Positions 1-10,555 are shown, counted from the stretch's first letter. The stretch: 64,000 nucleotides of DNA from an uncultured Victivallis sp. (GCA_944389815.1 CALXNS010000007.1:1-64000), one strand, 5' to 3'. Numbers and translations: made by a program. Notes: a model not told the origin generated them from the sequence alone.

Positions 1-103
1 CGGTGAATTTCGACGGGTCGCAGTGCGCGGTCGGCGCGGCGGGACGACTGGCAACGGTTTATCTTTTCACATTTCTCCCATATCATCAAAAAGGAGTGCA
101 GAA

Positions 104-829
104 ATGAAACGTTATCGTAGATTTACATTGATCGAACTTCTCGTCGTAATTGCGATCATCGCCATTCTCGCATCGATGCTGCTGCCGGCGTTGAATCAGG
201 CGCGTGAGAAAGCACGGGGGACGCATTGCCAGTCGCAGCTGAAGACGTATGGGGTTTACACGGCGGTCTATGCCGATCAGTTTCGAAGTATTCTCTATTA
301 CTGCAATTACAATGAATCACAATTTCTGCCGTATTTCATGTATCTTGCCGGAATCGTTTCCAAAAGCGATGTGGCCTATCTGCGTTGTCCGAAGAGCGGA
401 TTTTTCGGCGTAAATGTGACCGCCGATTCGGGGGCGGATTTCATGCGGCACTTTGAGAACACTTACGGGTTGAATGTCAATTTCCGGGCGCCGGCTGGAG
501 TTTTGAGCACCTATCAGGACGGCTTCAAGGATTACAACTCTTCGAACGGGCTCGGATCGGCTCACGCCTGGGTGAATCTCGGCCGGGTGAAACGTCCCTC
601 CGGGCTGGTGATCGCGGCCGATCAGGGGAATAATTCCCGCTGGCTCAACGGACAGCTTCTTCCCAATGACCGGTTTTTCATGCCGGGCGGCGTGGTATTC
701 CCCTCGAGCAGTATCACTGATGCGCTGGTCGTCCGGCACAACAATCAGGGCAATGCCATGTACGGCGATGGACACGTGACGTCGTCGTCATACGGGGAAT
801 TTGTGGCCATGGGATTTATCGCCTACTGA
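104..829 (+). CDS. Prepilin-type N-terminal methylation / H-x9-DG protein
   Basis: This 241-residue protein has a type IV prepilin-like N-terminus: a short basic leader (MKRYRR), then [16 protein letters not shown] with the glutamate at mature position 5. The C-terminal part carries the H-x9-DG motif (H, nine residues, then DG in MYGDGHV) of pseudopilin-like proteins that are abundant in Lentisphaerota and Planctomycetota. Such proteins are probably processed by a prepilin peptidase and anchored in the inner membrane; their role is not established. The ATG at 104 was chosen because AAGGAG sits at 91-96 and upstream in-frame sequence is not leader-like. It lies 27 bases upstream of a secreted glycoside-hydrolase-like gene, a pairing repeated near 47-51 kb, so a role in glycan handling is inferred. 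Confidence 0.88.
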   Translation: MKRYRRFTLIELLVVIAIIAILASMLLPALNQAREKARGTHCQSQLKTYGVYTAVYADQFRSILYYCNYNESQFLPYFMYLAGIVSKSDVAYLRCPKSGFFGVNVTADSGADFMRHFENTYGLNVNFRAPAGVLSTYQDGFKDYNSSNGLGSAHAWVNLGRVKRPSGLVIAADQGNNSRWLNGQLLPNDRFFMPGGVVFPSSSITDALVVRHNNQGNAMYGDGHVTSSSYGEFVAMGFIAY

Positions 830-856
830 AGTTATCACTCGAGGAGAAGTGGAAAA

Positions 857-3622
857 ATGAGAATACGACATACAGCAGGGATTCTTTGTGCCCTGATTCT
901 GGGATTGAGCACGCTTTGCGCTGATGAGATGATTGCGCGGGACGGCTGGGAAGTCCGCGTGACGCCCCGGGGATTTACCATTGACAAAGATGGGGTTAAA
1001 TTGTCGTCGGGCAGTTCGTGCGGAATAGTGGCGGGTCCGCAGTGGAATCCGATTCTGGGCAGCGATGAATTCGCCGGCGCGGTTCGTGCCGGGCAGATCG
1101 TCAAAAAGGAGAATCGCCAGCTCGGAGTGACGATGGAGAAGGATAAGAGCCGCGGGGTGCTGACGTTTGAAATCATCGATGCGGAAAAATTGAAAATCAC
1201 CTGGGCGGTTGACACCGATGTTCCGGAAATCGCTGATGACACGGTATGGTTCATCGGGCTCGATCAGGAGGATTACGCGCTTGGCGAAGCCCGGTTCGGC
1301 AATGGGAAAACGGTGACGCTGCCGTGCCGGGCGCCGGATGCGGAGGTGCGGAAATCATTGTGGCGTCTGACGCCGGATGTCCGGGAGATGTCGATCACCG
1401 GTCGGCGCGGAGTATTGACGATATCCGGGACGTATTTTCATTTGTTCGACGCGCGGTTTCACGGATATTTTCTGCCGGAACTGCAAACCTTCTGTCTGCG
1501 TTCCGCGCCGGTTCCGGCGGGGGACCGGGCGGAATTTGTGATTTCGTTTCAACCGATGATCCAGCTGAAGCCGGAATTGGTTCAGCCGGTGGAGGATGCG
1601 GCATTTTTTCTCGATTGCGGAGATCGTCTTCTGCCGCTGGCGAAGGGGGAAAACCGCCTGAAGTTTGAAGGGATTGCTGCGGATGCGACTTCGGATCTGA
1701 CGGCTGTTGTAACCGGCGGCGACGGCCGGGAGCGTTCGTATTCCGGTTGCGGGGAATCGATGTTGATTGAATTTTGTGGCGGGGATGTTTCGTTCCGGGC
1801 CGTGGCTGTTCGTGACGGAAAAACTCTGGGGGGATGCGGCCCGCTGGGCATCCTTGCCGATGGGGCGCGTCCGATGCTCGAACGGGCGAAGGAGATGCTT
1901 GAAGATGCGGGGCGGAAATATCCCGCCGCCGCGCTGGATGCGGTTTCCCGTGAATATGGCCGTTTGGCGGAACTCTGCCGGAGCAATCCGGCCACGGCGG
2001 AGCAACTGTCGCAGCGGGAGGCGGAATGCACTGCATTGCTGCGACGCCTGAGTTGTTTTGCCGCGGCGGCGAAACTGGGGCGGCAGGATGTTGCCGCCGT
2101 GGTGCTGCCGTCGACGGCACGGTTGATGCCGGGAGCGGAAATTATTCTTCCGGAAGAAGAAGTTACGCTGCATGCGGCGGGCGGTCAGACGTTGTTTTTT
2201 CAACTGGTTCTGCTGCCGCTCGGCCTGGAGAAGGGAAAAATCGCCGTGACGGCGCCCCGGATGGAGGGGATTGAATTTGATGAGGCGAAATTGTTTGAAG
2301 TGCTGCCGGTCGTCGTCGGGCCGCGGAGTTATCCGGATATGCTTGAGGAACGCAGTGAATTCGATTTCGACCGGGAAGCGGTCAATTTGTTCGTCGCGGC
2401 GAAAGTGCCGAAGGGGGCGCCGGCGGGACGGCATGAATTGAGTGTGGTGTTCAAACCGGAAGGGGAAACATCTTCCACCTTCACCCTCTCCATCCCGGTG
2501 GAGATTTATCCCTTCGATTTGCCGGAGATTCCCGAAATGCTCGTTTCCGGTTCCTGGGGCCCGGCATGTTTCGAAGAACATCTGCCGCAGGCGACGGCGG
2601 AGGAGCGGGCGCGGTTCCTCAATTATGTCTCCGGGCACAAGGTGACGTTGAACAATTCCATGCAGCATCCGCGCGAACTGGATTCATTCGACTGGTCGCT
2701 CACGGATGTTCAAATGCGCATGGCGAAGGCGGGCGGCCGGGTGAATCTGGGCAATCTGCCGTGGATCGAATGGCTGGAACGGTTCTATTACGCGATTCAG
2801 CCGGAGGCGAAGTACAAGAGCGCCGCCGCATATTACGCGATGGCCGCCGACCGGATCGCGGCCAATGCCGCAGCCGTCGCCGCCGCCGGGGTGGAGCGGG
2901 AAAGAACTTTTTTCTATTATGATGAGATCGGCACCGGTCAGCGGGAGGTGGCGGAGATGCTCCGGAAACTCAAGGAACGAACTGGTGCGGGGTTGATGCT
3001 CTGTTTCGACAAACCGCAGTACGGGGTGGAATATATTGATTACTACCGGGAGTTGCCGGACTGGCTGATTTTCTGCGGACGTTATTTCGGTGACGACCGT
3101 TTCCGGGAGATGTTCGATTCGCTCCGGGCGGAAGGAAAAAAGATCGGCTGGTACTTCAATACGGATTATCCGCCGCTGCCGAGCTTCAATGTGGTCGAGG
3201 CTCCGGCCGGATTGCAGAAGGCGTTGAGCCTTTATATGATCCGCGAAAAAATTTCCTGCAATTTGCTGTGGGGGTTGAACGCCTGGCGCCGGGATGAAGT
3301 CAACGAAAAGGCGCCGTTCCCGTATGTGCTGGAAAGCGGTGGAAACGGGTATTTATTCTATCCGGCGTGCGACCGGAAACATTTCGCCTCGTCGTTGCGG
3401 TTCGAACTTCTGCTTGAGGGAATTGAAACGGCGCAATATTTCGAACTTCTTGCCGCTCTCGCGGCCGAACATCCCGAGTCCGCGGCGGCCGCCGGAGCGA
3501 GGGAACTCCTCAAACTGGAGTGCCTCGGGCCGATCCATGATTCCGCGGCGACGCCGGAGATGCTCCGGGATCTGGAACGCCGGGCGGCGGAGTTGATCGT
3601 GTCGCTGAAACAGGAGAAGTGA
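857..3622 (+). CDS. Secreted DUF4091 / GH123-like glycoside hydrolase
   Basis: A 921-residue protein with a clear signal peptide (MRIRHTAGILCALILGLSTLCA). The N-terminal two-thirds look like beta-sandwich domains. The C-terminal part (about residues 550-915) resembles the DUF4091 catalytic barrel related to GH123. Asp689-Glu690 in the motif YYDEIG match the adjacent Asp-Glu pair used by GH123 N-acetylgalactosaminidases for substrate-assisted catalysis. The next gene is a paralogue with the same motif at the same relative place, so the two may act on related substrates. Export to the periplasm or outside follows from the signal peptide. Substrate specificity cannot be read from the sequence; amino-sugar glycans are an inference from family membership. 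Confidence 0.8.
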   Translation: MRIRHTAGILCALILGLSTLCADEMIARDGWEVRVTPRGFTIDKDGVKLSSGSSCGIVAGPQWNPILGSDEFAGAVRAGQIVKKENRQLGVTMEKDKSRGVLTFEIIDAEKLKITWAVDTDVPEIADDTVWFIGLDQEDYALGEARFGNGKTVTLPCRAPDAEVRKSLWRLTPDVREMSITGRRGVLTISGTYFHLFDARFHGYFLPELQTFCLRSAPVPAGDRAEFVISFQPMIQLKPELVQPVEDAAFFLDCGDRLLPLAKGENRLKFEGIAADATSDLTAVVTGGDGRERSYSGCGESMLIEFCGGDVSFRAVAVRDGKTLGGCGPLGILADGARPMLERAKEMLEDAGRKYPAAALDAVSREYGRLAELCRSNPATAEQLSQREAECTALLRRLSCFAAAAKLGRQDVAAVVLPSTARLMPGAEIILPEEEVTLHAAGGQTLFFQLVLLPLGLEKGKIAVTAPRMEGIEFDEAKLFEVLPVVVGPRSYPDMLEERSEFDFDREAVNLFVAAKVPKGAPAGRHELSVVFKPEGETSSTFTLSIPVEIYPFDLPEIPEMLVSGSWGPACFEEHLPQATAEERARFLNYVSGHKVTLNNSMQHPRELDSFDWSLTDVQMRMAKAGGRVNLGNLPWIEWLERFYYAIQPEAKYKSAAAYYAMAADRIAANAAAVAAAGVERERTFFYYDEIGTGQREVAEMLRKLKERTGAGLMLCFDKPQYGVEYIDYYRELPDWLIFCGRYFGDDRFREMFDSLRAEGKKIGWYFNTDYPPLPSFNVVEAPAGLQKALSLYMIREKISCNLLWGLNAWRRDEVNEKAPFPYVLESGGNGYLFYPACDRKHFASSLRFELLLEGIETAQYFELLAALAAEHPESAAAAGARELLKLECLGPIHDSAATPEMLRDLERRAAELIVSLKQEK

Positions 3623-3677
3623 TTCAGTATTTTCGACGAAAATTGATTTTTACCTTGTGAAATGTTGAGGTTCATTT

Positions 3678-6407
3678 ATGAAGAAAAAAATTTTGATTGC
3701 CACATTGATGCTGCTGTCGACGGCTGTACTGCTGCCGGCCGCCCCGGTGGAGGTTCGATGCGCGGTGCCCGATCCGGCGATTCCGGTCGGCCGCACAGAA
3801 ACAGCTCCGGTTATCGACGGGGTGCTCGAAGACGCTGTCTGGGAAAACGCGCCGGAGTGCCCGTTGCAGCTGGTGCGTTCAAAAACGCCGCCCTCCGGCG
3901 ACCGGCGTCCGGAATATCCGACCCGGGTCCGAATGGTGGCGGACGATGAATTCCTCTATCTCGGCGTGGAGGCGGTCAATCCGGAATCGGGGCGAGGTGC
4001 GCCCGGCGCGGAGGTGTGGGATGCGGATACGGTTGAATTTTTCTCCGACAACAGCGTCAATGCGATTTCGAGCAATTACCAGATGCTCATATTGAATCGG
4101 TTCGGTGAGCTTTATCTCTCATATCGCGGCGGAGACATCCCGCTCAACCGGCTCGACCGCGCGACGGTCCGCACCGCGGTGCGGACCGGAGACGGGAAGT
4201 GGTGCGCCGAGATCGCGATTCCACGTAACTCTCTCGGATTGAATGGTTCCACGGATTTTCTTCTCGGACAGATTGGAAGAAGCAATCCGGATGCGGGGGA
4301 GGTGAGCGCCGCGGGAGATCTCAATCAGACCTTCCATGAAGCGTTTCGTTTTGTCCGGTTTCATTTTGCGCGGTCGGCCGTTTCGTTTGAACTTCCGCAC
4401 GAACTGGCGATTCCGGTCGGGCAGTCCGAGCTCAATTTGACGGCGGTCAACCGGGGAACTGCACCGCTTCGCGTGACGGCGTGGTGTGAATTTGCCGGGC
4501 GGACGGCTGTGCCGGAACAGTTTGAATTCGAACTTCCGCCGGGGCGTTCCGAACTGAAGCTTCCAATCACGCTTACGGCGGAGGACAGCGCGTTCACGCT
4601 GCACGTTGCCGATGAAAACGGAAAAATATTGTTCACCTCGCTGCCGTGCCGTTTCCCGAAACGCGCGCTTTCTCTGCGATTGCGGGAGGTGGAGGCGTTC
4701 TTCGCGCGGGCGCCGGAACACCCCCGGCTGGCGGAATTGGCGGAAAAATTCCGCACGGTACGCGACGACTGGACGCAACTGGAGGCGTTTCTCGACGCGC
4801 ATGAAGCGGAGCTTGCCAGGTTTCGTCTGGCGGTGGATTCCGGCCGACCGGAGCTTCTGGAGGGGAATTTCTGCATTTACGCGCTCGATTCGATGGAAAA
4901 GGTTGCTTCGGGGGCGATCATTCCGCCTGCGCGGCGGATCGCATCGGAGATCGTGCTCGACGGCACTCCGGGCGGCGTGGCGAATTTTCAGCTGGCGGTC
5001 GTGCCCTTCGATCGCCCGGTGCGGGATCTCCGCCCGGTGCGGTACACCTTTCACGGGAAAATTCCGGAAGCGTCCCTGAAGGTGCGGCGCGAAAAGGAGA
5101 TCAACGTCGGCGACGGAATTCTCGTGCCGGATCCGCTTTCCGAAGAACTGGAAACGAATCTTGCGCCGGAAGAGAATTCGGTGATCTATTATGTTTCGTG
5201 CGAGATTCCCCGAGAATTGGCGATGGCGGAGGAACGCGAATGCCGCGGCGAGATTGTTTTCGCCGATGACTCGGGTTGCAGAATTGCCATGCCGATCCGG
5301 TTGCGGATCCGCAACTTCGTTCTGCCGGAGAGTATGCCGACGCTGTCGCTGGTCAATTACGAACCGTTCATGGCCGCCGGTGACTGGCAACGTCCACCGG
5401 AGGAGATCGGGCGGGAGTTGCGCGCGATCAGTTGTCACTACGGGCTTTATCCCATTCGTTCGGTGGCGCTGCCGGGGGATCTCGACCGTTACCAGGTCGC
5501 GCTCGAACCGGAGTGGCGGCAGCTGGCCGGGGATTCCGGTTTCATCTTCGCCGGAGCGATGCCGTGGATCGAATGGTTTCCGCCCTATTACCTCAAGAAT
5601 CCGAATCGGAAATATCCGACCGCGAAAGCGTATTTCGAACACCTGATCGACGGTTACTGCGAAGTGGCGCGGCAGTTGAAGGATGCCGGACGGCTCGATG
5701 AAGGGTATGCATATTACGATGAGATCGGCATCGGTCAGGATGAGGTGCGCGAAATCCTCATGGAGATGAAGCGCCGTTCCGGATTGAAGCTGATTACCTG
5801 TTTCGACAAACCGTTCGAGGGGAGCGCATATCTGGATTATTACGCCGGTCTGGTCGATTTCTACATCTTCAACAACTCCTACTTCTCGGATCCGGCGCTG
5901 CTGGAGAAGATTGCGTCGCTTCAGGCGGAGGGAAAAAAGATCGGCTGGTATTTCAATGTCAGCGCCCCCGGCGCGCCGACCACCTTCAACATGATCGACG
6001 TCCCGGGCGCCGTGCAGCGTTTCCATTATTGGAAACTCTATCAGTTCGGGGTTGATGCGACGCTGTACTGGGGATTGAACCATTTCGGCGGGCTCGATCG
6101 CACGACGGAACCGTGGAAGGCGTCGATGCGCGGCAATGGTTTCCTCGTTTATCCGGAGAACGGGAAGGTCATTCCGTCACTCCGGCTCGAATTGATCCGA
6201 GAGGGAATCGAAGACCTCGCCCATTTCCGTCTGGCGGAACGTCTGGCGAAGGAGAATCCGGATCATCCCGCAGCGGCGAAAATTCTTGAATTATTGAAGC
6301 TGGAGTGGTCGGGACCGATTTCGCAGGCCGACGTGACTGCGGAGCAGCTTCGGAAATTCCGCGCGGAACTGGATGACGCGCTGGAAATTCTCTGGGAGGA
6401 GCGTTGA
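3678..6407 (+). CDS. Secreted CBM9-like / DUF4091 glycoside hydrolase
   Basis: A 909-residue protein starting with a signal peptide (MKKKILIATLMLLSTAVLLPA). Residues about 30-230 look like a family-9 carbohydrate-binding domain: PVIDGVLEDAVWENAP near its start, then a tryptophan/aspartate-rich beta-sandwich pattern. The C-terminal half is a DUF4091 barrel with the candidate catalytic pair Asp681-Glu682 in YYDEIG. It is clearly paralogous to the protein upstream from the FDKP and KKIGWYFN motifs onward, but the N-terminal binding module differs. This suggests duplication of the catalytic half with different targeting. It sits in the same orientation, 55 bases downstream, and its stop is almost contiguous with the next gene, so the cluster is probably cotranscribed. 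Confidence 0.8.
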   Translation: MKKKILIATLMLLSTAVLLPAAPVEVRCAVPDPAIPVGRTETAPVIDGVLEDAVWENAPECPLQLVRSKTPPSGDRRPEYPTRVRMVADDEFLYLGVEAVNPESGRGAPGAEVWDADTVEFFSDNSVNAISSNYQMLILNRFGELYLSYRGGDIPLNRLDRATVRTAVRTGDGKWCAEIAIPRNSLGLNGSTDFLLGQIGRSNPDAGEVSAAGDLNQTFHEAFRFVRFHFARSAVSFELPHELAIPVGQSELNLTAVNRGTAPLRVTAWCEFAGRTAVPEQFEFELPPGRSELKLPITLTAEDSAFTLHVADENGKILFTSLPCRFPKRALSLRLREVEAFFARAPEHPRLAELAEKFRTVRDDWTQLEAFLDAHEAELARFRLAVDSGRPELLEGNFCIYALDSMEKVASGAIIPPARRIASEIVLDGTPGGVANFQLAVVPFDRPVRDLRPVRYTFHGKIPEASLKVRREKEINVGDGILVPDPLSEELETNLAPEENSVIYYVSCEIPRELAMAEERECRGEIVFADDSGCRIAMPIRLRIRNFVLPESMPTLSLVNYEPFMAAGDWQRPPEEIGRELRAISCHYGLYPIRSVALPGDLDRYQVALEPEWRQLAGDSGFIFAGAMPWIEWFPPYYLKNPNRKYPTAKAYFEHLIDGYCEVARQLKDAGRLDEGYAYYDEIGIGQDEVREILMEMKRRSGLKLITCFDKPFEGSAYLDYYAGLVDFYIFNNSYFSDPALLEKIASLQAEGKKIGWYFNVSAPGAPTTFNMIDVPGAVQRFHYWKLYQFGVDATLYWGLNHFGGLDRTTEPWKASMRGNGFLVYPENGKVIPSLRLELIREGIEDLAHFRLAERLAKENPDHPAAAKILELLKLEWSGPISQADVTAEQLRKFRAELDDALEILWEER

Positions 6408-6412
6408 ATCTT

Positions 6413-8338
6413 ATGGTGCTGGAATCGGGGACATTTTCCGTCGGATGCAATTACTGGGCCAGTCACGCCGGGTGTTTCATGTGGCGCAACTGGGATGCAT
6501 CCGTGGTTGAATCGGATCTGGAGCGGTTGGAAAAAATCGGCGTGAAGATGCTGCGGATATTTCCATTGTGGCCGGATTTCCAGCCGCTGGTAGTGTTGTG
6601 GGGGCAGGGCGGTGTGCCGCGCGCATTGGCCCGGCGCGATGATGAACCATTGGCATCGGACGGTTCGACCGTCGAACCGGAAATGCTTCTCCGTCTCCGT
6701 TTCGTCTGCGACTGCGCAGCCCGGCACGGCATGAAATTGATCGTTTCGCTGGTGACGGGCTGGATGTCGGGACGGCTTTTCGTACCGGCGGCATTTGAGG
6801 AACGTAACCTTCTGACCGATCCTGAGGTGGTATTTTACGAGACGCGCCTCGTGCGTGAAATCGTCTCATTTCTTGCCGATCACGAAGCGGTTGTCATCTG
6901 GGAACCGGGCAATGAATGCAACTGCATGGCGGAGTGTTCGCGTCCGGCTGCCCGGCTCTGGCTGGAAACGATCGTCGGAGCGATTCGCCTGGCGGACTCT
7001 TCCCGTCCGGTCGCGGCGGGAATGCATGGATTGACGCCGGCGGCGGCGGATTCGCTGACGCCGGAGGTCAAATGGCGGATCGGGGATGTGGGCGCGGCGT
7101 GCGATCTGCTTACGACGCACCCTTATCCCTTGTTCACTCCTCATGCGGCGACGGATCGGATCGGTTCGTTCAAGAGTCTTTTTCATGCGACGGCGGAGAG
7201 CAGGTTTTACGCGGATCTGAGCGGGAAGGGATGTTTTGTGGAAGAGCTGGGCACTCTTTCCGGCGTGACTGCGGGCGAGAAGGCCGCCGGAAAATATCTG
7301 TCTGGAACGCTGCTCAATTTATTTTTCCACGATTGCCGGGCGCTGTTGTGGTGGTGTGCGTTCGATCAGGCGCATATCGGGCGCCCGCCGTACCGCTGGT
7401 GTGCGGTCGAACGGGAACTTGGATTGTTCCGGGAGGATGGTTCACTCAAACCGGTGGGCGGGGAGCTGCGGGATTTCGAAGCATTTCGTTCGAAGCTCCC
7501 GGAGCAGGGACGTTTTCCCAGCTTCCGGCGTGACGCGGCGGTGATTCTCACATCTCCTGAGGCGGCGTGGAGTTCGGGCTGGGGGGCGTTTCTGCTGGCG
7601 AAGCAGGCTCATTTCGATGTGGAATTCTGCTATGCCGATCAGCCGCTGCCGGAATATGATTTATATATTGTGCCGTCGGTGGATGGGTGCGGCGGCATCA
7701 CGCCGGAACTTTTCAATCGATTGCTCCGGCGTGCGGAAGAAGGTGCGACAATCTTTATATCTTCCACCGGGGGGCCGTTGTCGCCGTTTGAAACGGCGTT
7801 CGGAGTGGAATCCGACGGGTATGACACGCCTGCCGATGGGATAACGCAGGTGAAGTTCGGGTCTGAGGAGCTGTCGTTTCACGACGTGGTGCGTCAACGT
7901 CTTCTGCCGACGGATGCGGTCGTCGCGACGGGGAACGACGATGGAGGTACCCCCTTCTTCTTCCGGCGGAGAGTCGGTGCGGGAGAATTGTGTTATTTCG
8001 CATTTCCATTGGAGAGGGAGGTTGCGACCATGCCCGGCGCCTGTGAACAGGGATATTACCGCATTTACGAGTCGGTCGCGGAGAAGGTGCTTTCGCAACG
8101 GCCGATTACGGTTGCTGCGCCGCACGTGTCCGTAACCATTCATCCGGCGGGGGAGAATCGCATGTTCGCCGCATTCGTCAATAACGGCCGAAGTACGGAA
8201 ATCGTTACGCCGCAGCTGCGGAACGCCCGGATCGTCGGCATTTTCCCGGCGGAACGGAAAAACGAAGTTGAACTCCAGCCCGGCCAATGGCGCGTTTTCG
8301 AGCTTGTCGCCGGTGATGAAGAGTCCAGAGAGGTGTGA
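6413..8338 (+). CDS. GH5-like (clan A) glycoside hydrolase, cytoplasmic
   Basis: A 641-residue protein without a signal peptide. The first 370 residues form a cellulase-type barrel: conserved start (GCNYWASHAGCFMWRNW), acid/base candidate Glu168 in WEPGNEC, and a nucleophile candidate at Glu277/Glu278 in FVEELG. The remainder resembles the glutamine-amidotransferase-like and beta-sandwich domains seen in some beta-galactosidase/mannosidase relatives. ATG 6413 was chosen over an in-frame TTG at 6404 because GGGAGGAG lies at 6394-6401. The start is 5 bases past the previous stop, so translational coupling is likely. Being cytoplasmic, it probably cleaves imported oligosaccharides delivered by the adjacent symporter. 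The exact substrate is unknown. Confidence 0.75.
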   Translation: MVLESGTFSVGCNYWASHAGCFMWRNWDASVVESDLERLEKIGVKMLRIFPLWPDFQPLVVLWGQGGVPRALARRDDEPLASDGSTVEPEMLLRLRFVCDCAARHGMKLIVSLVTGWMSGRLFVPAAFEERNLLTDPEVVFYETRLVREIVSFLADHEAVVIWEPGNECNCMAECSRPAARLWLETIVGAIRLADSSRPVAAGMHGLTPAAADSLTPEVKWRIGDVGAACDLLTTHPYPLFTPHAATDRIGSFKSLFHATAESRFYADLSGKGCFVEELGTLSGVTAGEKAAGKYLSGTLLNLFFHDCRALLWWCAFDQAHIGRPPYRWCAVERELGLFREDGSLKPVGGELRDFEAFRSKLPEQGRFPSFRRDAAVILTSPEAAWSSGWGAFLLAKQAHFDVEFCYADQPLPEYDLYIVPSVDGCGGITPELFNRLLRRAEEGATIFISSTGGPLSPFETAFGVESDGYDTPADGITQVKFGSEELSFHDVVRQRLLPTDAVVATGNDDGGTPFFFRRRVGAGELCYFAFPLEREVATMPGACEQGYYRIYESVAEKVLSQRPITVAAPHVSVTIHPAGENRMFAAFVNNGRSTEIVTPQLRNARIVGIFPAERKNEVELQPGQWRVFELVAGDEESREV

Positions 8339-10416
8339 TGATGGGGTGGATCGACTGGCTCATTCTCGGCGGTTCGATTACGATCCTTGCGGTCATTGCG
8401 TGTCGAACGCAGAAATATGTACGTTCGGTGACGGATTTTCTTGCGGCGGGACGAACCGGGAGACGATATTTGCTCACCTCGGCGAACGGTCTTGCCGGGA
8501 TGGGATTGATTACGCTGGTTGCCTATACGCAGAAATTCCATCATGCCGGCTGGGCGATCAGCTGGTGGAGCGAAGGGGCGTTTCTGTTGATTGCGATTCT
8601 CAATCTTTCCGGGTTTGTCTATTACCGTTACCGGCAGACGCGGGCGCTGACGCTGGCGCAGTTTTTTGAAATGCGTTACGACCGCGGTTACCGGATTGTG
8701 ATGGGGGCGATCTGTTTTCTGGCGGGAATTTTGAATTTCGGGATTTTTCCGGCGATCGGGGCGCGGTTCTTCATCTGTTTTCTGGGGCTGCCGGAGAGGC
8801 TCGGCGGAATTCCGACTTATCCACTGATGATGTTTTTCTTTCTCGGCGGCGCGCTGCTGATCGCCGCTTCCGGCGGCCAGGTGCAGAACATGGTGACCGA
8901 TACGGTTCAGGCGCTCTTCGTCTACACGATGTGCGTGGTGGTGGCGATCACGGTGCTCTGCCTTTTCAGCTGGGGCGAATTCCGGGAGGTGCTGTTGAAT
9001 CATCCGCCTGGGAAATCCTTCATCAATCCCTTCGATACGGCGGAGATTGCCGATTTTAATTTCTGGTTTTTCCTGATCAATTTATATTTTGTGGTGGCGC
9101 AGTTCGGCGCGTGGCAGGGCAATCAGGGATATGCCGCGTCGGCGGTGAATCCGCATGAAGCGAAAATGGGCAACATTCTTTCCACCTGGCGCCAGGTGTC
9201 GATCACATTGTTCAACACGGTTTTCGCGCTGGGAGCGTTGACGGTGCTGCTGGGGGTGAATTATCAGCAGGAGGCGGCGGCATTGCTGCGGCATCTTTCG
9301 GAGACGCTTTCGCCGCAGGTGGCCGATCAGATGTCGATGCCGATGGCGCTTTCGGAGGTGTTGCCGCTCGGAATTCGCGGGATGTTTGCGGCGGTGCTGT
9401 TCTTCTTCATGCTTTCGACCGATACGACCTACATTCACAGCTGGGGGGTCATTTTCGTGCAGGACATCGTGCTGCCGGCGTATGGGAAACCGGTCAGTTG
9501 CCGGACGCATTTTCTGCTGCTGCGGCTCTCTCTGATCGGGGTGGCGCTTTTTGCGTTTCTTTTCAGCTGGTTTTATCAGCAGAGTGAATACATCAACATG
9601 TTCCAGATGTTGACCGGGGTGATTTTCTCCGCGGGCGCGGGGTGCGCGATCATCGGCGGGCTTTACTGGAAACGGGCGGGCCGGGCCAGTGCCTGGGGAG
9701 GAACGATCGTCGGATTTCTGCTGGCGATGCTCGCGATCGTGCTGCTTGATGTGCGCGGCTGGAGAGTGGCGCGCGGCATTCTGCTGGAATTTTTCCCCGA
9801 AAACGCCGTCTTGCTGGCGGCGACGGAGAAGTGTCCGATCAACGGCGCGTATTTGAGTTTGATTGCGACCGTTGCCGCTCAGATTGTCTTCGTTCTCTTC
9901 GCATTTCTGAACCGGAAACCCTTCAACCTTGACCGGCTGCTCCATCGCGGCGCCTATGCCGATCCCGCCCCCGGAAGCGAACCGGAAAACGGCAGCGGTA
10001 ACGGCGACGGCAATGCAAGTGATTGCGGAATGTCTGTGGAAAAAAAGAAGGCAGTTACGCCAATTTCCTGGTACCGGAGGCTGTTTCTCGGGTTTGACGA
10101 AGAATTCAGCCGCGGCGACAAATGGGTTTCGGTTTCGGTTTCGTGCTGGGTGTTTTTCTGGGGCGGGGCGTTTATTGTCATTACCGCTTGGAATGTATTG
10201 GGTTATTTGTTTCCCGGGTCATTCATTCGAATGTGGCCGGACGAATGGTGGTTCAACTGGTTCATGTTCTATCTGGGGATTCATACGCTTCTGGCGCCGG
10301 TGACGGCGGTTTGGATGACCTGGGGCGGAGTGCGTGATCTGCGGGAGATGTTCCGTCTGCTCCGGGAGTGCCGGCACAGCACGGATGATGGTTATGTCGA
10401 GCGAAAAGAAAACTGA
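8338..10416 (+). CDS. Sodium:solute symporter (SSS family)
   Basis: A polytopic membrane protein of about 690 residues with the architecture of SSS transporters. The N-terminal membrane segment begins WIDWLILGGSITILAVIA, followed by a DFLAAGR motif and many hydrophobic segments to about residue 540. A hydrophilic, glycine/asparagine-rich loop near residues 540-575 precedes two more hydrophobic segments, a C-terminal extension relative to the core family. The start overlaps the previous stop (TGATG; ATG 8338 or 8341 are equally possible, AGAGAGG just upstream). Location directly after a cytoplasmic glycosidase and before a sialidase-like gene suggests uptake of a sugar or sialic-acid-like product. 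That substrate assignment is inference. Confidence 0.85.
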   Translation: MMGWIDWLILGGSITILAVIACRTQKYVRSVTDFLAAGRTGRRYLLTSANGLAGMGLITLVAYTQKFHHAGWAISWWSEGAFLLIAILNLSGFVYYRYRQTRALTLAQFFEMRYDRGYRIVMGAICFLAGILNFGIFPAIGARFFICFLGLPERLGGIPTYPLMMFFFLGGALLIAASGGQVQNMVTDTVQALFVYTMCVVVAITVLCLFSWGEFREVLLNHPPGKSFINPFDTAEIADFNFWFFLINLYFVVAQFGAWQGNQGYAASAVNPHEAKMGNILSTWRQVSITLFNTVFALGALTVLLGVNYQQEAAALLRHLSETLSPQVADQMSMPMALSEVLPLGIRGMFAAVLFFFMLSTDTTYIHSWGVIFVQDIVLPAYGKPVSCRTHFLLLRLSLIGVALFAFLFSWFYQQSEYINMFQMLTGVIFSAGAGCAIIGGLYWKRAGRASAWGGTIVGFLLAMLAIVLLDVRGWRVARGILLEFFPENAVLLAATEKCPINGAYLSLIATVAAQIVFVLFAFLNRKPFNLDRLLHRGAYADPAPGSEPENGSGNGDGNASDCGMSVEKKKAVTPISWYRRLFLGFDEEFSRGDKWVSVSVSCWVFFWGGAFIVITAWNVLGYLFPGSFIRMWPDEWWFNWFMFYLGIHTLLAPVTAVWMTWGGVRDLREMFRLLRECRHSTDDGYVERKEN

Positions 10417-10460
10417 GAAAATTCTTTCGGAAATCATTGATCGGAATTTTGTTTTCTGGT

Positions 10461-10489
10461 TTGATTTTCACCGCGGGTGATGATATAAT
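10461..10489 (+). promoter_or_regulatory. Sigma-70-type promoter with extended -10
   Basis: TTGATT at 10461-10466, a 17-base spacer, and TATAAT at 10484-10489 preceded by TGA (extended -10, TGnTATAAT). It lies in the 139-base gap between the symporter and the sialidase-like gene, so the latter can be transcribed on its own. Confidence 0.7.
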
Positions 10490-10555
10490 TTTCCGGACGG
10501 CGGCAGGAATCGGTTCCGCTGTCGGCAGAAGAAGCGGTGATGAAGGAAATCAATC

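Noticed and set aside
3-107. Upstream frame ending in TGA overlapping the first ATG at 104
   Set aside because: Open to the window edge but too short to judge; ends in AT-rich, non-protein-like sequence. May be the tail of a gene outside the window.
1355-2668. Long minus-strand open frame inside the DUF4091 gene (437 aa)
   Set aside because: Arg/His/Pro/Gln-rich, antisense shadow of a GC-rich gene; no ribosome site, no recognisable protein.
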